Positions 17,171 through 25,486 of a stretch of 64,000 nt of DNA are shown in pieces. The stretch comes from Mesobacillus jeotgali (GTDB taxonomy: Bacteria > Bacillota > Bacilli > Bacillales > Cytobacillaceae). The notes below the pieces were generated by a model. It saw only the letters and a list, made by a program, of their open reading frames with translations, was not told where the DNA came from and ran no database searches. How positions within the stretch are numbered: position 1 is the first letter of the stretch; every line of letters begins with the position of its first letter. Position numbers and translations under genes: made by a program. Location of the stretch: NCBI RefSeq assembly GCF_014856545.2, contig NZ_CP109811.1, forward strand, positions 986,001-1,050,000. Reading direction: 5' to 3'.

Positions 17171-19219
17171 ATGATTGAATTCAAGGATATAGTTACGCCT
17201 GTCGACTGCCAGGTCACGGAAAAAACAACATTAAGAGAGGCACTTGGAATTTTCAGAGAGATGAAATGGAATCTTCTGCCCGTTACTGACGCCGAACGGA
17301 ATTTGCAGGGCGTTTTTACCCGGAGTGGGCTTTATCAAATGATCCTGGATGGCAGTCCGCTGGAGGCACCAATCCAGCCATACATAAAGAAGCAAGCAAG
17401 GTCCATCCGTATTGACACCCCTTACCGTGAAATCGAGCAAATTGTTAAAACGAGCAAGGTTGGGACAGGGGTCGTACTTGATGAGCAGGACAAGGTCATC
17501 GGTTTACTGACCAAAACCGAAATGGTGGTCGCTCTGTTAAAATCTGCGAATACACTCAAGGATCAGCTGGAAACGATCCTGCAGCACTCCAATATCGGTG
17601 TGCTCATGACGGACGGCCGGATGAATGTAGTGTATGCAAATGAAGCCTTCGCCAAAATCAGCGGCAGGGCAGTTGATTCAATTGTGTCCAGGAAGATCGG
17701 TGAGATTCTTCCCGGCTTGTTGAAAGAAGAAAATTCACCTCATCATTATGAAAAATTTAAATCGATTTTACATATTTCTTCCTATGAAACAGTGAATCAT
17801 GAGGAAGGGAAGATCCTGTTATTCCAGGATATTTCCGAATTTGAAAAAATGGCAGAAGAGCTGGAGACCGTCAAAAAGCTGAAGCTGACAATCGAGACGA
17901 CGCTCGAGAATGCATATGATGGAATCCTGATGACAGACGAAAGAAACATGATCACGATGGTCAGCCCGCCGCTGCTTGAATTGTTCAACCTGGAAAAAAC
18001 AGAAGTTTTGTATAAACCGGTTGACCAAGTACTTCCGCAGCTGAAGCTTGGCAATGTATTTAGCTCAGAAATGGCGGAGGTCAGCGATTTTCACGAGATA
18101 AACGGAATAAGATATATTGTCCATCGGATACCAATCAAAAAGGATGGCAAGGTGATCGGAGCGATTGGAAAAGTGATGTTCCGCCAGCTGAATGAGGTCA
18201 GCGAGCTGTTCAAGAGGCTTCAGAAGGCGGAGAACAAGGCAAGCTTTTACCACCAGCAGCTGCAGAAATCAGAGTCTGCCAGATTCACGTGGGACCATAT
18301 TTTCAGCGAAGATCCTTATATGGAAAAATTAAAGAAGAGTGCTGCCAAAGCAGCAAAAGGAAGGTCAACTGTCCTGGTCAGGGGAGAAAGCGGTACAGGG
18401 AAAGAGTTATTCGCGCATGCCATCCATAACAGCAGCGCCCGGAGCGAAGGCAAGTTTGTTGTAGTCAATTGTGCCGCAATACCGGAGGACCTGCTCGAAT
18501 CCGAGTTTTTCGGATATGAAGAAGGGGCCTTTACGGGGGCAAAGCAGCGCGGTAAAATCGGGAAGTTTGACCTTGCGAATGGCGGGACGCTTTTCCTCGA
18601 TGAAATCGGCGATATGTCTCTCTCCCTCCAGGCAAAACTATTGAGGGTCCTGCAGGAGCGGGAGTTTTACAGGGTAGGCGGAAATGTCCGGGTAAAGGTC
18701 GATGTCCGTATTATCGCGGCGACAAATCGCAACCTGGAAGAAATGGTGAAGCAGGGGGAGTTCAGGGAAGACCTTTATTATCGTCTTAACGTCATATCTT
18801 TGAATATTCCGCCGCTAAGGGAACGTGTTCATGATGTCGAGTATTTGATCGGCGGTTTAATGAAAGAATTGAATTCGATGCTGGGCACGAGCATCACAGG
18901 TATCTCTTCACAGGCAAAGACCGCCCTGCTGCGCTATGAATGGCCGGGCAATGTCAGGGAACTGCGGAATGTCCTGGAACGCGCGATGACCTTTGCCGAG
19001 CATGGGAAAATTCAGGCTGAGGACTTGCCGGATTATCTAATCTCGCAGCTATCCAGCCCGCTCGGCGAACAAATCAGCCTTGCAGAAGATGCCGAGCTCG
19101 GAGCCATCAGAAAAGCGCTCTCCCAGACGAACGGAAACAAAGCAAAGGCAGCAAGACTCTTAGGCATCAGCCGCTCAGGCCTTTATGAAAAAATAAAGAA
19201 ATATCAGCTGAGCGTATAG
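17171..19219 (+). CDS. Sigma-54-dependent activator with CBS pair, two PAS domains, AAA+ and Fis HTH
   Basis: A 682-residue enhancer-binding protein. Order: two CBS motifs (about residues 1-125), PAS (about 130-215), linker coiled coil, second PAS (about 240-345), AAA+ domain (about 375-610) and a C-terminal Fis-type helix-turn-helix (about 640-682, TNGNKAKAARLLGISRSGLY). The AAA+ core is intact: Walker A GESGTGKE, the sigma-54-contacting GAFTGA loop, Walker B LFLDEIGD and the arginine-finger region. CBS pairs often bind adenylate or CoA-type ligands, so sensing of acyl-CoA metabolism is a reasonable inference. It sits between two sigma-54 promoters sharing one dyad, so it most likely controls both. 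Ribosome site AGGGGGG. No sigma-54 promoter was seen for this gene itself. Confidence 0.94.
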   Translation: MIEFKDIVTPVDCQVTEKTTLREALGIFREMKWNLLPVTDAERNLQGVFTRSGLYQMILDGSPLEAPIQPYIKKQARSIRIDTPYREIEQIVKTSKVGTGVVLDEQDKVIGLLTKTEMVVALLKSANTLKDQLETILQHSNIGVLMTDGRMNVVYANEAFAKISGRAVDSIVSRKIGEILPGLLKEENSPHHYEKFKSILHISSYETVNHEEGKILLFQDISEFEKMAEELETVKKLKLTIETTLENAYDGILMTDERNMITMVSPPLLELFNLEKTEVLYKPVDQVLPQLKLGNVFSSEMAEVSDFHEINGIRYIVHRIPIKKDGKVIGAIGKVMFRQLNEVSELFKRLQKAENKASFYHQQLQKSESARFTWDHIFSEDPYMEKLKKSAAKAAKGRSTVLVRGESGTGKELFAHAIHNSSARSEGKFVVVNCAAIPEDLLESEFFGYEEGAFTGAKQRGKIGKFDLANGGTLFLDEIGDMSLSLQAKLLRVLQEREFYRVGGNVRVKVDVRIIAATNRNLEEMVKQGEFREDLYYRLNVISLNIPPLRERVHDVEYLIGGLMKELNSMLGTSITGISSQAKTALLRYEWPGNVRELRNVLERAMTFAEHGKIQAEDLPDYLISQLSSPLGEQISLAEDAELGAIRKALSQTNGNKAKAARLLGISRSGLYEKIKKYQLSV

Positions 19220-19227
19220 GAGGCTCT

Positions 19228-19383
19228 ATGTATTCTAAAAAATACTGGCTATTGATGCCGCCTTTCTTTTTGTTTGGACTGCTGCTTTTCGCCGTATTAA
19301 GGCCATTTATATTTTGGGTGCCCCTGATTTTCTGGGCGGTATATTATGGGTGGGGTAAGCGAAATCGAAAAAATAAAGATTAG
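19228..19383 (+). CDS. Small hydrophobic protein downstream of the activator
   Basis: A 51-residue ORF starting 8 bases after the activator stop, with a perfect AGGAGG ribosome site. Two hydrophobic stretches (about residues 6-23 and 26-41, rich in F, L, W, P) suggest a small two-helix membrane hairpin with a basic tail (GKRNRKNK). It is translationally linked to the activator gene. I do not recognise a family. It may be a membrane anchor or regulator of the activator, but that is speculation. Confidence 0.6.
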   Translation: MYSKKYWLLMPPFFLFGLLLFAVLRPFIFWVPLIFWAVYYGWGKRNRKNKD

Positions 19384-19409
19384 TCTAGTAGATTTGCACA
19401 TAGCTTTTT

Positions 19410-19446
19410 GCGAACTGGAAAAAACACGTGTTTTTTTCCAGTTCGC
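19410..19446. terminator. Long hairpin after the activator operon
   Basis: GCGAACTGGAAAAAA pairs with TTTTTTTCCAGTTCGC around CACGTG. The T-run lies inside the stem arm. It may terminate the activator transcript; the right arm merges with the first unit of the following repeat array. Confidence 0.6.
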
Positions 19447-19563
19447 CAATAAATCTTGGATATCGCCAATAAAGTCGTGAAAATCGCCAATAAAATCTTA
19501 ATATCGCCAATAAAGTTGTGAACTCCGCCAATAAAATTGTGAAAACCGCTAATAAATCTAAAA
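19443..19563. repeat. 20-21-bp tandem repeat array (copy B)
   Basis: Six head-to-tail units starting TCGCCAATAAA, the best being TCGCCAATAAAGTTGTGAAC. Same family as 10669-10797, 8.8 kb away. It precedes the second sigma-54 promoter region. Confidence 0.88.
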
Positions 19564-19688
19564 TGCCTTCAGTCATCACACATTAAGTACTAGAACTACC
19601 CAGTACAATGCTGAAACGAGCAATAAGACGAGATTTTCCTCGAATATTTTTGTTTTTTATTCGTCCAGTAACACCCTTCTATTTAAAT

Positions 19689-19720
19689 GTCCAAATACAG
19701 TGTCCAATTTTCGGACGCTT
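19689..19720 (+). promoter_or_regulatory. Upstream activating dyad for the second sigma-54 promoter
   Basis: TGTCC at 19689-19693, then TGTCC-AATTTTC-GGACGCTT (19701-19720), the same TGTCC-N7-GGAC core as at 16125-16144. Dyad centre is about 98 bases upstream of the predicted start, against 76 for the first promoter; the 22-base difference is about two helical turns. Confidence 0.7.
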
Positions 19721-19780
19721 TGCAAGGCATAGATGCTTATTTCTGCTTGGTTGTTACTGTCTTTTCCGTTTTCGGAAAAT

Positions 19781-19796
19781 TGGCATAATTATTGCA
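19781..19796 (+). promoter_or_regulatory. Sigma-54 (-24/-12) promoter, acyl-CoA degradation operon
   Basis: TGGCATAATTATTGCA: GG and GC elements at consensus 10-base spacing, one deviation (T for C at position 6). Predicted start near 19807, 39 bases before the first start codon. Confidence 0.85.
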
Positions 19797-19806
19797 TATA
19801 AAATGA

Positions 19807-19820
19807 TGAAGGCGTTTTCA
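19807..19820 (+). promoter_or_regulatory. cre-like site at the sigma-54 start
   Basis: TGAAGGCGTTTTCA, one mismatch from the CcpA consensus TGWAANCGNTNWCA, beginning at the predicted +1. Glucose repression of the fatty-acid operon by CcpA is inferred. Confidence 0.5.
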
Positions 19821-19845
19821 AATTTAACCAGGGGGGAAGTTCTGT

Positions 19846-21368
19846 ATGGATATCGGTTCATATTTAGCGCAAAATGCAAGGAAAACACCGGAGAAGCTCG
19901 CGATTCAATGTGAAGGCAGGAGCTATACATACAAGGAGTTTAATGAGGAAGTGAACAAGTTTGCCCACGGTCTGCTCAGCCTGGGGGTTAACAAAGGCGA
20001 TCGGATTGCTTTAATGATGAAAAACTCTGATCAGTTTGTATTTGCTTTTTTTGCTGGAGCTAAAATTGGTGCGATAATCGTGCCGGTGAATTTCCGCCTG
20101 ACAGCATCCGAGGTCCATTACATACTGGAACAGTCTGGCGCTGTGCTGGTTATTTGCGATGATGAGTTCGAGGATATCATCACTTCTGCGCGTGAAGGGA
20201 CAGATACAGCGCATGTCATCACGACTGGAACCCCTAAAGCAGTTGGACATCATTCATTTCATAATGTCCTTTCCAAAAATGCCGATGATCCACAAATTGA
20301 AGTCAGCGATGATGATGACCTTGAAATCTTATATACGTCGGGGACAACCGGCAGGCCCAAGGGTGCCCTGTTTGACCATAAACGAGTATTCAATGTCGGC
20401 CTGACGATGATGATCAGCATGGGCATTAACCAGGAGGAACGGATCCTCCATATTGCTCCGCTATTCCATTCGGCACAGCTTAATCTATTCCTGGTATCAG
20501 GGGTCGTTCTTGGGGCAACCCATATCATCCATCGGGATTTTCATCCGGTTACAACGCTTGAAGCAATCCGGCAGCATAAAATCACCCACTTTTTTGGAGT
20601 CCCGGCGATGTACAACTTTATGCTGCAGGTGCCGAATGCTTCTGATTATGACCTAACTTCGATCAAAAGATGCGGCTATGGCGCTGCACCAATGGCTCCG
20701 GAACTCGTCCGCAAAAGCATGGAGCTTTTTAGGACAGACCAGTTTTACAATCTATGCGGGCTGACTGAAGCGGGACCTGGCGGCATATTGCTGGATCCGG
20801 AAGGGCATAAGCACCACTTTGGAAAGGGAGGGAAAGCTGCGTTCCTGACCGAAGCGAGAGTGGTGGATGAAGAAGGCAAGGATATCAAGCCTGGTGCAGT
20901 CGGTGAATTCATCATCAAAGGTGAATCCATTATGAAGGAATATTATAAGAAGCCGGAAGAAACGGCAAAGACAATCAAAAGCGGCTGGCTTTATACCGGA
21001 GACCTGGCAACGGTTGATGAAAACGGATATATCACCCTCGTTGACCGGAAAAAAGACATGATCATTCCGGCGGGGAAAATGTGTACTCCATTGAAGTAGA
21101 GGAAGTCCTTTATGAACATCCTGCGGTTATCGAGGCAGCAATCATCGGTCTGCCGGATGAAGTCTGGGGAGAAGCCGTCTGCGCCGTCATCGTGCCAAAG
21201 CAGAATGCAATAGTTGATGAGCAGGAGCTTAAGAGCTTTTGCCGCGAAAAACTTGCAGGCTATAAAGTTCCAAGAAAGATCTTCATCGAAGAGGCATTGC
21301 CGAGGAATGCCTCTGGAAAAATACTAAAATACCAGCTTCGCCAGAAATTGAATGAAGTGAAGCTTTAA
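19846..21368 (+). pseudogene. Acyl-CoA synthetase (AMP-forming), interrupted by a single-base frameshift
   Basis: First gene of the operon; it would encode about 507 residues of an AMP-forming acyl-CoA ligase. The first 410 or so residues are normal: the P-loop-like YTSGTTGRPKG (about 166-176), GYGAAPM and TGDLATVDENGYITLVDR. At 21072-21075 the frame changes: frame one ends shortly after (stop at 21097-21099), while the frame beginning near 21078 continues perfectly (YSIEVEEVLYEHPAVIEAAI ... LPRNASGKILKYQLRQKL). Adding one G to the GGGG run restores the family motif PAGENVYSIEVEEVL. So either a one-base deletion or an assembly error. If real, the C-terminal lid with its catalytic Lys (ASGKIL) is lost. 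Ribosome site is GGGGGGAAG. Confidence 0.9.
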
Positions 21369-21396
21369 TAGTTTGAGTGAAAGGGGAGTTTAATTT

Positions 21397-22542
21397 ATGA
21401 AGCATCCTTATTTAACGGATGACCATGAAATTTTTCGCAGGTCACTGAGGAAGTTTTTAGAGAAGGAGGCATATCCATTTTACGAACAGTGGGAGGAAGA
21501 GCGAATGATTCCGCGATCCTTCTGGGAGAAAATGGGCGAGCAGGGCTATCTCTGTCCTGATATCGATGAAGAATACGGGGGCAGTGAAGTCGACTGGGGA
21601 TTTGCAGTTGTCATCAATGAAGAGCTTGAGCGGGTGGGCTCAGGCCTGGTTGGTGTAGGTTTGCATAATGACATCGTGGTTCCTTATATCACTGCTTATG
21701 GAACAGAGGAGCAGAAAAAACGCTGGCTGCCAAAATGTACGACTGGAGAAATTATCACGGCGATTGCAATGACAGAGCCAGGGACAGGGTCAGATCTGGC
21801 AAACATACAGACAACAGCAATCCTGGATGGCGACCACTATATTTTAAATGGGCAAAAGACATTCATCACCAACGGAATCCAGTCTGATTTGATTGTCGTA
21901 GCCTGCAAAACCGACCCAAAGGCGAATCCCAAGCATAAAGGTGTCAGCCTGCTAGTCGTTGAGCGGGATACACCAGGTTTTTCCCGAGGGAGGAAGCTGA
22001 ATAAGGTGGGGCTGCACTGTCAGGATACGGCAGAGCTTATCTTCGAAGATTGCCGAGTTCCAAAGGAAAATCTGCTGGGTGAGGAAGGGAAGGGCTTCCT
22101 TTATCTAATGGAAAAGCTCCAGCAGGAACGACTGCTTGTTGCGATTGCCGCCCAGACGGCATCCGAGGTCATGCTGAAGCAGACAATCGAGTATGTAAAA
22201 AGCCGTGAAGCATTTGGCAAACCGGTCAGCAAGTTCCAGAATACGCAATTCAAGATTGTCGAGATGGCGACAGAAATCGAAATGGGCAGAGCTTTCCTTG
22301 ACCAGCTGATTGCCGAGCATATTGAAGGCAAGGATGTTGTCACAAAGGTATCGATGGCGAAGTGGAAGCTGACAGACAGCGCGAGGAAAATCGCTGCAGA
22401 ATGCATGCAGCTCCACGGTGGCTATGGATACATGGAAGAATACGAGATTGCGAGAAGGTTCCGTGATATCCCGGTTGCCAGCATCTATGCCGGAACAAAC
22501 GAAATCATGAAAACCATCATTGCAAAAAACCTGGGATTGTAA
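21397..22542 (+). CDS. Acyl-CoA dehydrogenase
   Basis: A 381-residue flavoenzyme that introduces the alpha,beta double bond in acyl-CoA. Typical signatures are present: AMTEPGTGSDLANIQT (FAD/substrate contact, about 128-143), the central NGQKTFITNG segment, and LHGGYGYMEEYEIARRFRD plus YAGTNEIMKTII near the C terminus, where the Glu of GTNEI aligns with the catalytic base of short/medium-chain enzymes. Ribosome site AAAGGGGAG. Second gene of the sigma-54 operon, 28 bases after the synthetase. Electrons would pass to an electron-transfer flavoprotein encoded elsewhere. Chain specificity is not predictable. Confidence 0.94.
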   Translation: MKHPYLTDDHEIFRRSLRKFLEKEAYPFYEQWEEERMIPRSFWEKMGEQGYLCPDIDEEYGGSEVDWGFAVVINEELERVGSGLVGVGLHNDIVVPYITAYGTEEQKKRWLPKCTTGEIITAIAMTEPGTGSDLANIQTTAILDGDHYILNGQKTFITNGIQSDLIVVACKTDPKANPKHKGVSLLVVERDTPGFSRGRKLNKVGLHCQDTAELIFEDCRVPKENLLGEEGKGFLYLMEKLQQERLLVAIAAQTASEVMLKQTIEYVKSREAFGKPVSKFQNTQFKIVEMATEIEMGRAFLDQLIAEHIEGKDVVTKVSMAKWKLTDSARKIAAECMQLHGGYGYMEEYEIARRFRDIPVASIYAGTNEIMKTIIAKNLGL

Positions 22543-22572
22543 AAAGTAAGATTTTCAGAAAGGAAGATGAAC

Positions 22573-23727
22573 ATGCGTGAAGTCGTAATCGTTGAAGCTG
22601 TCAGGACGCCTGTCGGCAGAAGAAAAGGGTTATTGAAGGATATCAGGCCGGATGAGCTGGCTGCAGGGGTTTTAAAAGAGGTTGTGAAGCGGGCCGGAAT
22701 CGATGCAGGACTTGTTGAAGATGTCATCCTCGGTTGTGTAACACAGTCAGGAGAACAGGCTGGTGATATTGCAAGGGTAGCGGCTTTGACAGCCGGTTTC
22801 CCAATTGAAGTACCGGGAACAACGATTGACCGTCAATGCGGATCGAGCCAGCAGGCAGTCCATTTTGCGGCCCAGGCAATCCTTGCAGGGGACATGGATG
22901 TCGTCATTGCCGGCGGCGTTGAGAATATGACACGTGTTCCGATGGGCTCCAATTACCAGGAAGCCAACCCTTTCAGCCCTAAACTAAGAGAGCAATACGA
23001 GATGATCCATCAGGGTCTATCCGCAGAACGGATTGCGGAGAAATACGGTTTTACCCGCCGGGAACTTGATGAATTTTCTGCTGAAAGCCATCGCCGGGCT
23101 TTGAAGGCGCAGGCAGAGGGTTATTTTAAAAAAGAAATCATGCCGCTCGAGGTCACCCTCGAAAATGGTGAAACAACTTTGGTGACGGAAGATTCAGGTC
23201 CTCGCGAAGGAACGACACCTGAAGTTTTGGCCGGGTTGAAAACGGTCTTTAAAGAAGACGGTGTCATCCATGCCGGGAACTCGAGCCAGATCAGTGACGG
23301 AGCAGGTGCCATATTGTTGATGAGCCGTGAAAAAGCTGAAGAGTTAGGCTTAAAGCCGCGCTTTAAGGTTCACACCAGGGTTGTGGTAGGGTCAGATCCG
23401 ACGCTGATGCTGACAGGACCGATTCCGGCAACGGAAAAAGTCCTCAAAAAAGCCGGCCTGAAGCTGGAGGATATTGATGTCTTCGAGGTAAACGAAGCAT
23501 TTGCTCCTGTACCGATGGCATGGCTGAAAGAAACGGGAGCAGATCCTGCAAAACTTAATCCGAATGGCGGAGCAATCGCGCTAGGCCATCCTCTTGGAGC
23601 GAGCGGCGCCCGCCTGATGATTTCAATGATGTCCGAACTTGAGAGGAGCGGCGGACGCTACGGCCTGCAGACAATGTGCGAAGGGCACGGCATGGCAAAC
23701 GCCACTATTATCGAACGTCTAGATTAA
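22573..23727 (+). CDS. Acetyl-CoA acyltransferase (thiolase)
   Basis: About 384 residues; cleaves 3-ketoacyl-CoA with CoA in the last beta-oxidation step. Catalytic residues visible: the nucleophilic Cys in DRQCGSSQQAVHFA (about residue 88), the GGVENMTR motif, the His in ALGHPLGASGARL and the second Cys in QTMCEGHGMANATI. In the last motif CEGHG replaces the more common CIGGG, a variant seen in several acyl-CoA thiolases. I chose the ATG at 22573 because AAGGA lies eight bases upstream; the ATG at 22567 is too close to it. Third gene of the operon. Confidence 0.93.
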   Translation: MREVVIVEAVRTPVGRRKGLLKDIRPDELAAGVLKEVVKRAGIDAGLVEDVILGCVTQSGEQAGDIARVAALTAGFPIEVPGTTIDRQCGSSQQAVHFAAQAILAGDMDVVIAGGVENMTRVPMGSNYQEANPFSPKLREQYEMIHQGLSAERIAEKYGFTRRELDEFSAESHRRALKAQAEGYFKKEIMPLEVTLENGETTLVTEDSGPREGTTPEVLAGLKTVFKEDGVIHAGNSSQISDGAGAILLMSREKAEELGLKPRFKVHTRVVVGSDPTLMLTGPIPATEKVLKKAGLKLEDIDVFEVNEAFAPVPMAWLKETGADPAKLNPNGGAIALGHPLGASGARLMISMMSELERSGGRYGLQTMCEGHGMANATIIERLD

Positions 23728-23732
23728 GAACC

Positions 23733-23845
23733 TTCTATTGGCGCCCAATAAGCTCCCAAATCGGAAAAAGAGGTAACCAATAGGTCTTATTGGTGCCCGA
23801 AAATAGCAAAAGTGAGAAAAAAAGGTCATCAATAGGTCTACTATA
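23733..23845. repeat. Two-unit direct repeat with internal hairpin
   Basis: Two related units of about 52 bases, each beginning CTATTGG/TTATTGG(C/T)GCCC and ending CAATAGGTC. ACCAATA (23776-23782) and TATTGGT (23788-23794) form a perfect hairpin at the junction. Sits between the thiolase and the second synthetase. Confidence 0.75.
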
Positions 23846-23896
23846 TACAGCTACTCTGTAAAGCATAAAATCGACATTTTATTAGGAGGAATGCAA

Positions 23897-25468
23897 ATGA
23901 GCACGACGATCGGCAAAATTTTTGACCTAACGGTAATGAAATTCCCGAACAAGGAAGCCCTCTATGATGTCCGCAAAAATGTCCGCTTTACTTATAGTGA
24001 ATGGAATGATGAAGTGAACAGGCTTGCCAACGCGCTCCTTGCTGAAGGAGTGAAGAAAGGCGACCGAGTTTCTACGTTCACTTTTAATACCGAGGAGTTG
24101 GGTACGGCGTTTTTCGCCTGTGCGAAAATTGGTGCAGTCTTCAATCCAACCAATTTCAGGCTGATGGGAGAGGAGGTCGCTTTTATCCTGAGCGATGCCG
24201 AGCCGAAGGTCGTCCTCTTTGAAAAAGCGGTTGAGCCAGTCATCGCGGCCATTGAAAAGCGATTCCCGCATATCGCTTTCTGGTATATCGACGAAGATAC
24301 GCCAGAGTATGCCCAGAGCTATCATGAAAAAGTGAAAGCTGCGGAAACGAAGCCAGTTGAGATTGAAGTAGACGAAAATGATCTGTACGCGATTATGTAC
24401 ACAAGCGGGACAACGGGCAGGCCAAAAGGCGTTATGCACAAGCACCGCAATATGGTCGAGCAGAGTCTCATCGTTGTCGGTTCAACCAAACTGGGTGCAA
24501 ATGATAAAGGTCTGGTAACTGCACCAATGTTCCACTGTGCCGAGCTCCATTGCGCATTCCTGCCAAGAATCCATGTGGGCGGGAGCAATGTCATTCTCCA
24601 TCAATTCGCTCCAAAGAAAGTGCTGGAGCTGATTGATTCTGAAAAAATCACGAAGTTCTTCGCGGCTCCTACGATGTGGAATATGCTTCTTCAGGAGAAC
24701 CTGGACGACTATAAGATCGAAAGTCTGAAACTGGGACTGTACGGAGCTGCCCCTATGGCGCCGTCGCTTGTCCATGCCTGCCATGACAAGCTGGGCATCA
24801 AGCTCGTCCAGGCTTATGGAATGACAGAAATGGGTCCTGCAATCACTTTCCTTTCCGAGGATGACCAGCTGACAAAAGCAGGTGCGGCAGGCCAGGCTTG
24901 CCTTAACCATGAAATCAGGATTGTCCGGCCGAACGAGGATGGTCCGTCTGACCCCGAAGACGTCCTTCCGCCAGACGAAAGCGGTGAAATCATCGTTCAG
25001 GGTCCATGCATGATGTCTGGCTACTTCAACCGTGCAGAGGCTTCCGAAAAAGCGATGCATAAGGGTTGGTATCATTCAGGGGATATCGGCTACCTGGATG
25101 AAGAGGGATATCTCTGGGTCAAGGACAGGGTGGATGACATGATCATCAGCGGGGGTGAAAATATTTATCCGCGTGAGGTAGAAGATGTGCTCCATGCCCA
25201 TGAGGGTGTGCTTGACGTTGCGATAGTCGGCCAGCCGGATGACCGCTGGGGCGAAACGGTGACAGCTTTTGTCGTTAAAAAAGATTCAAAGGTAACAGAA
25301 GAGGAATTGGATGAATGGTGCAAAAACAGCGACAGCCTGGCAAATTACAAACGCCCGCGCAAATACCTCTTTGTGGATGCACTTCCTAGGAATGCGAGCG
25401 GGAAAATCCAGAAATTCATGCTCAGAAAGCAAATGGAAGAATTGTTTTCAAAAGGGCAGCCGACGTAA
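23897..25468 (+). CDS. Long-chain acyl-CoA synthetase (second copy)
   Basis: About 523 residues, AMP-forming acyl-CoA ligase: YTSGTTGRPKG (about 174-184), YGAAPMAPSLV, QAYGMTEMGP, the YHSGDIGYLDEEGYLWVKDR hinge and the C-terminal catalytic Lys in NASGKIQKFMLRKQ are all intact. It activates a fatty or related carboxylic acid with ATP and CoA. I chose the ATG at 23897 because AGGAGG is seven bases away; the ATG at 23891 touches that site. It is only moderately similar to the first and third synthetases of the operon, so the three are probably specialised for different acids. Confidence 0.93.
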   Translation: MSTTIGKIFDLTVMKFPNKEALYDVRKNVRFTYSEWNDEVNRLANALLAEGVKKGDRVSTFTFNTEELGTAFFACAKIGAVFNPTNFRLMGEEVAFILSDAEPKVVLFEKAVEPVIAAIEKRFPHIAFWYIDEDTPEYAQSYHEKVKAAETKPVEIEVDENDLYAIMYTSGTTGRPKGVMHKHRNMVEQSLIVVGSTKLGANDKGLVTAPMFHCAELHCAFLPRIHVGGSNVILHQFAPKKVLELIDSEKITKFFAAPTMWNMLLQENLDDYKIESLKLGLYGAAPMAPSLVHACHDKLGIKLVQAYGMTEMGPAITFLSEDDQLTKAGAAGQACLNHEIRIVRPNEDGPSDPEDVLPPDESGEIIVQGPCMMSGYFNRAEASEKAMHKGWYHSGDIGYLDEEGYLWVKDRVDDMIISGGENIYPREVEDVLHAHEGVLDVAIVGQPDDRWGETVTAFVVKKDSKVTEEELDEWCKNSDSLANYKRPRKYLFVDALPRNASGKIQKFMLRKQMEELFSKGQPT

Positions 25469-25486
25469 TGGAAAGGGTTTTTTAAC

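Noticed and set aside
19443..19563. Possible CRISPR array
   Set aside because: Units are contiguous and degenerate with no unique spacers, and no cas genes are present.
19385..19579. Minus-strand frame translating to LLAEFTTLLA/FYWRF repeats, and the similar one at 10467-10879
   Set aside because: These are translations of the 21-bp tandem repeat arrays. They have no ribosome site and a composition fixed by the repeat.
19608..19913. Plus-strand frame spanning the second sigma-54 promoter
   Set aside because: It covers the dyad, promoter and start of the synthetase in another frame. No ribosome site.
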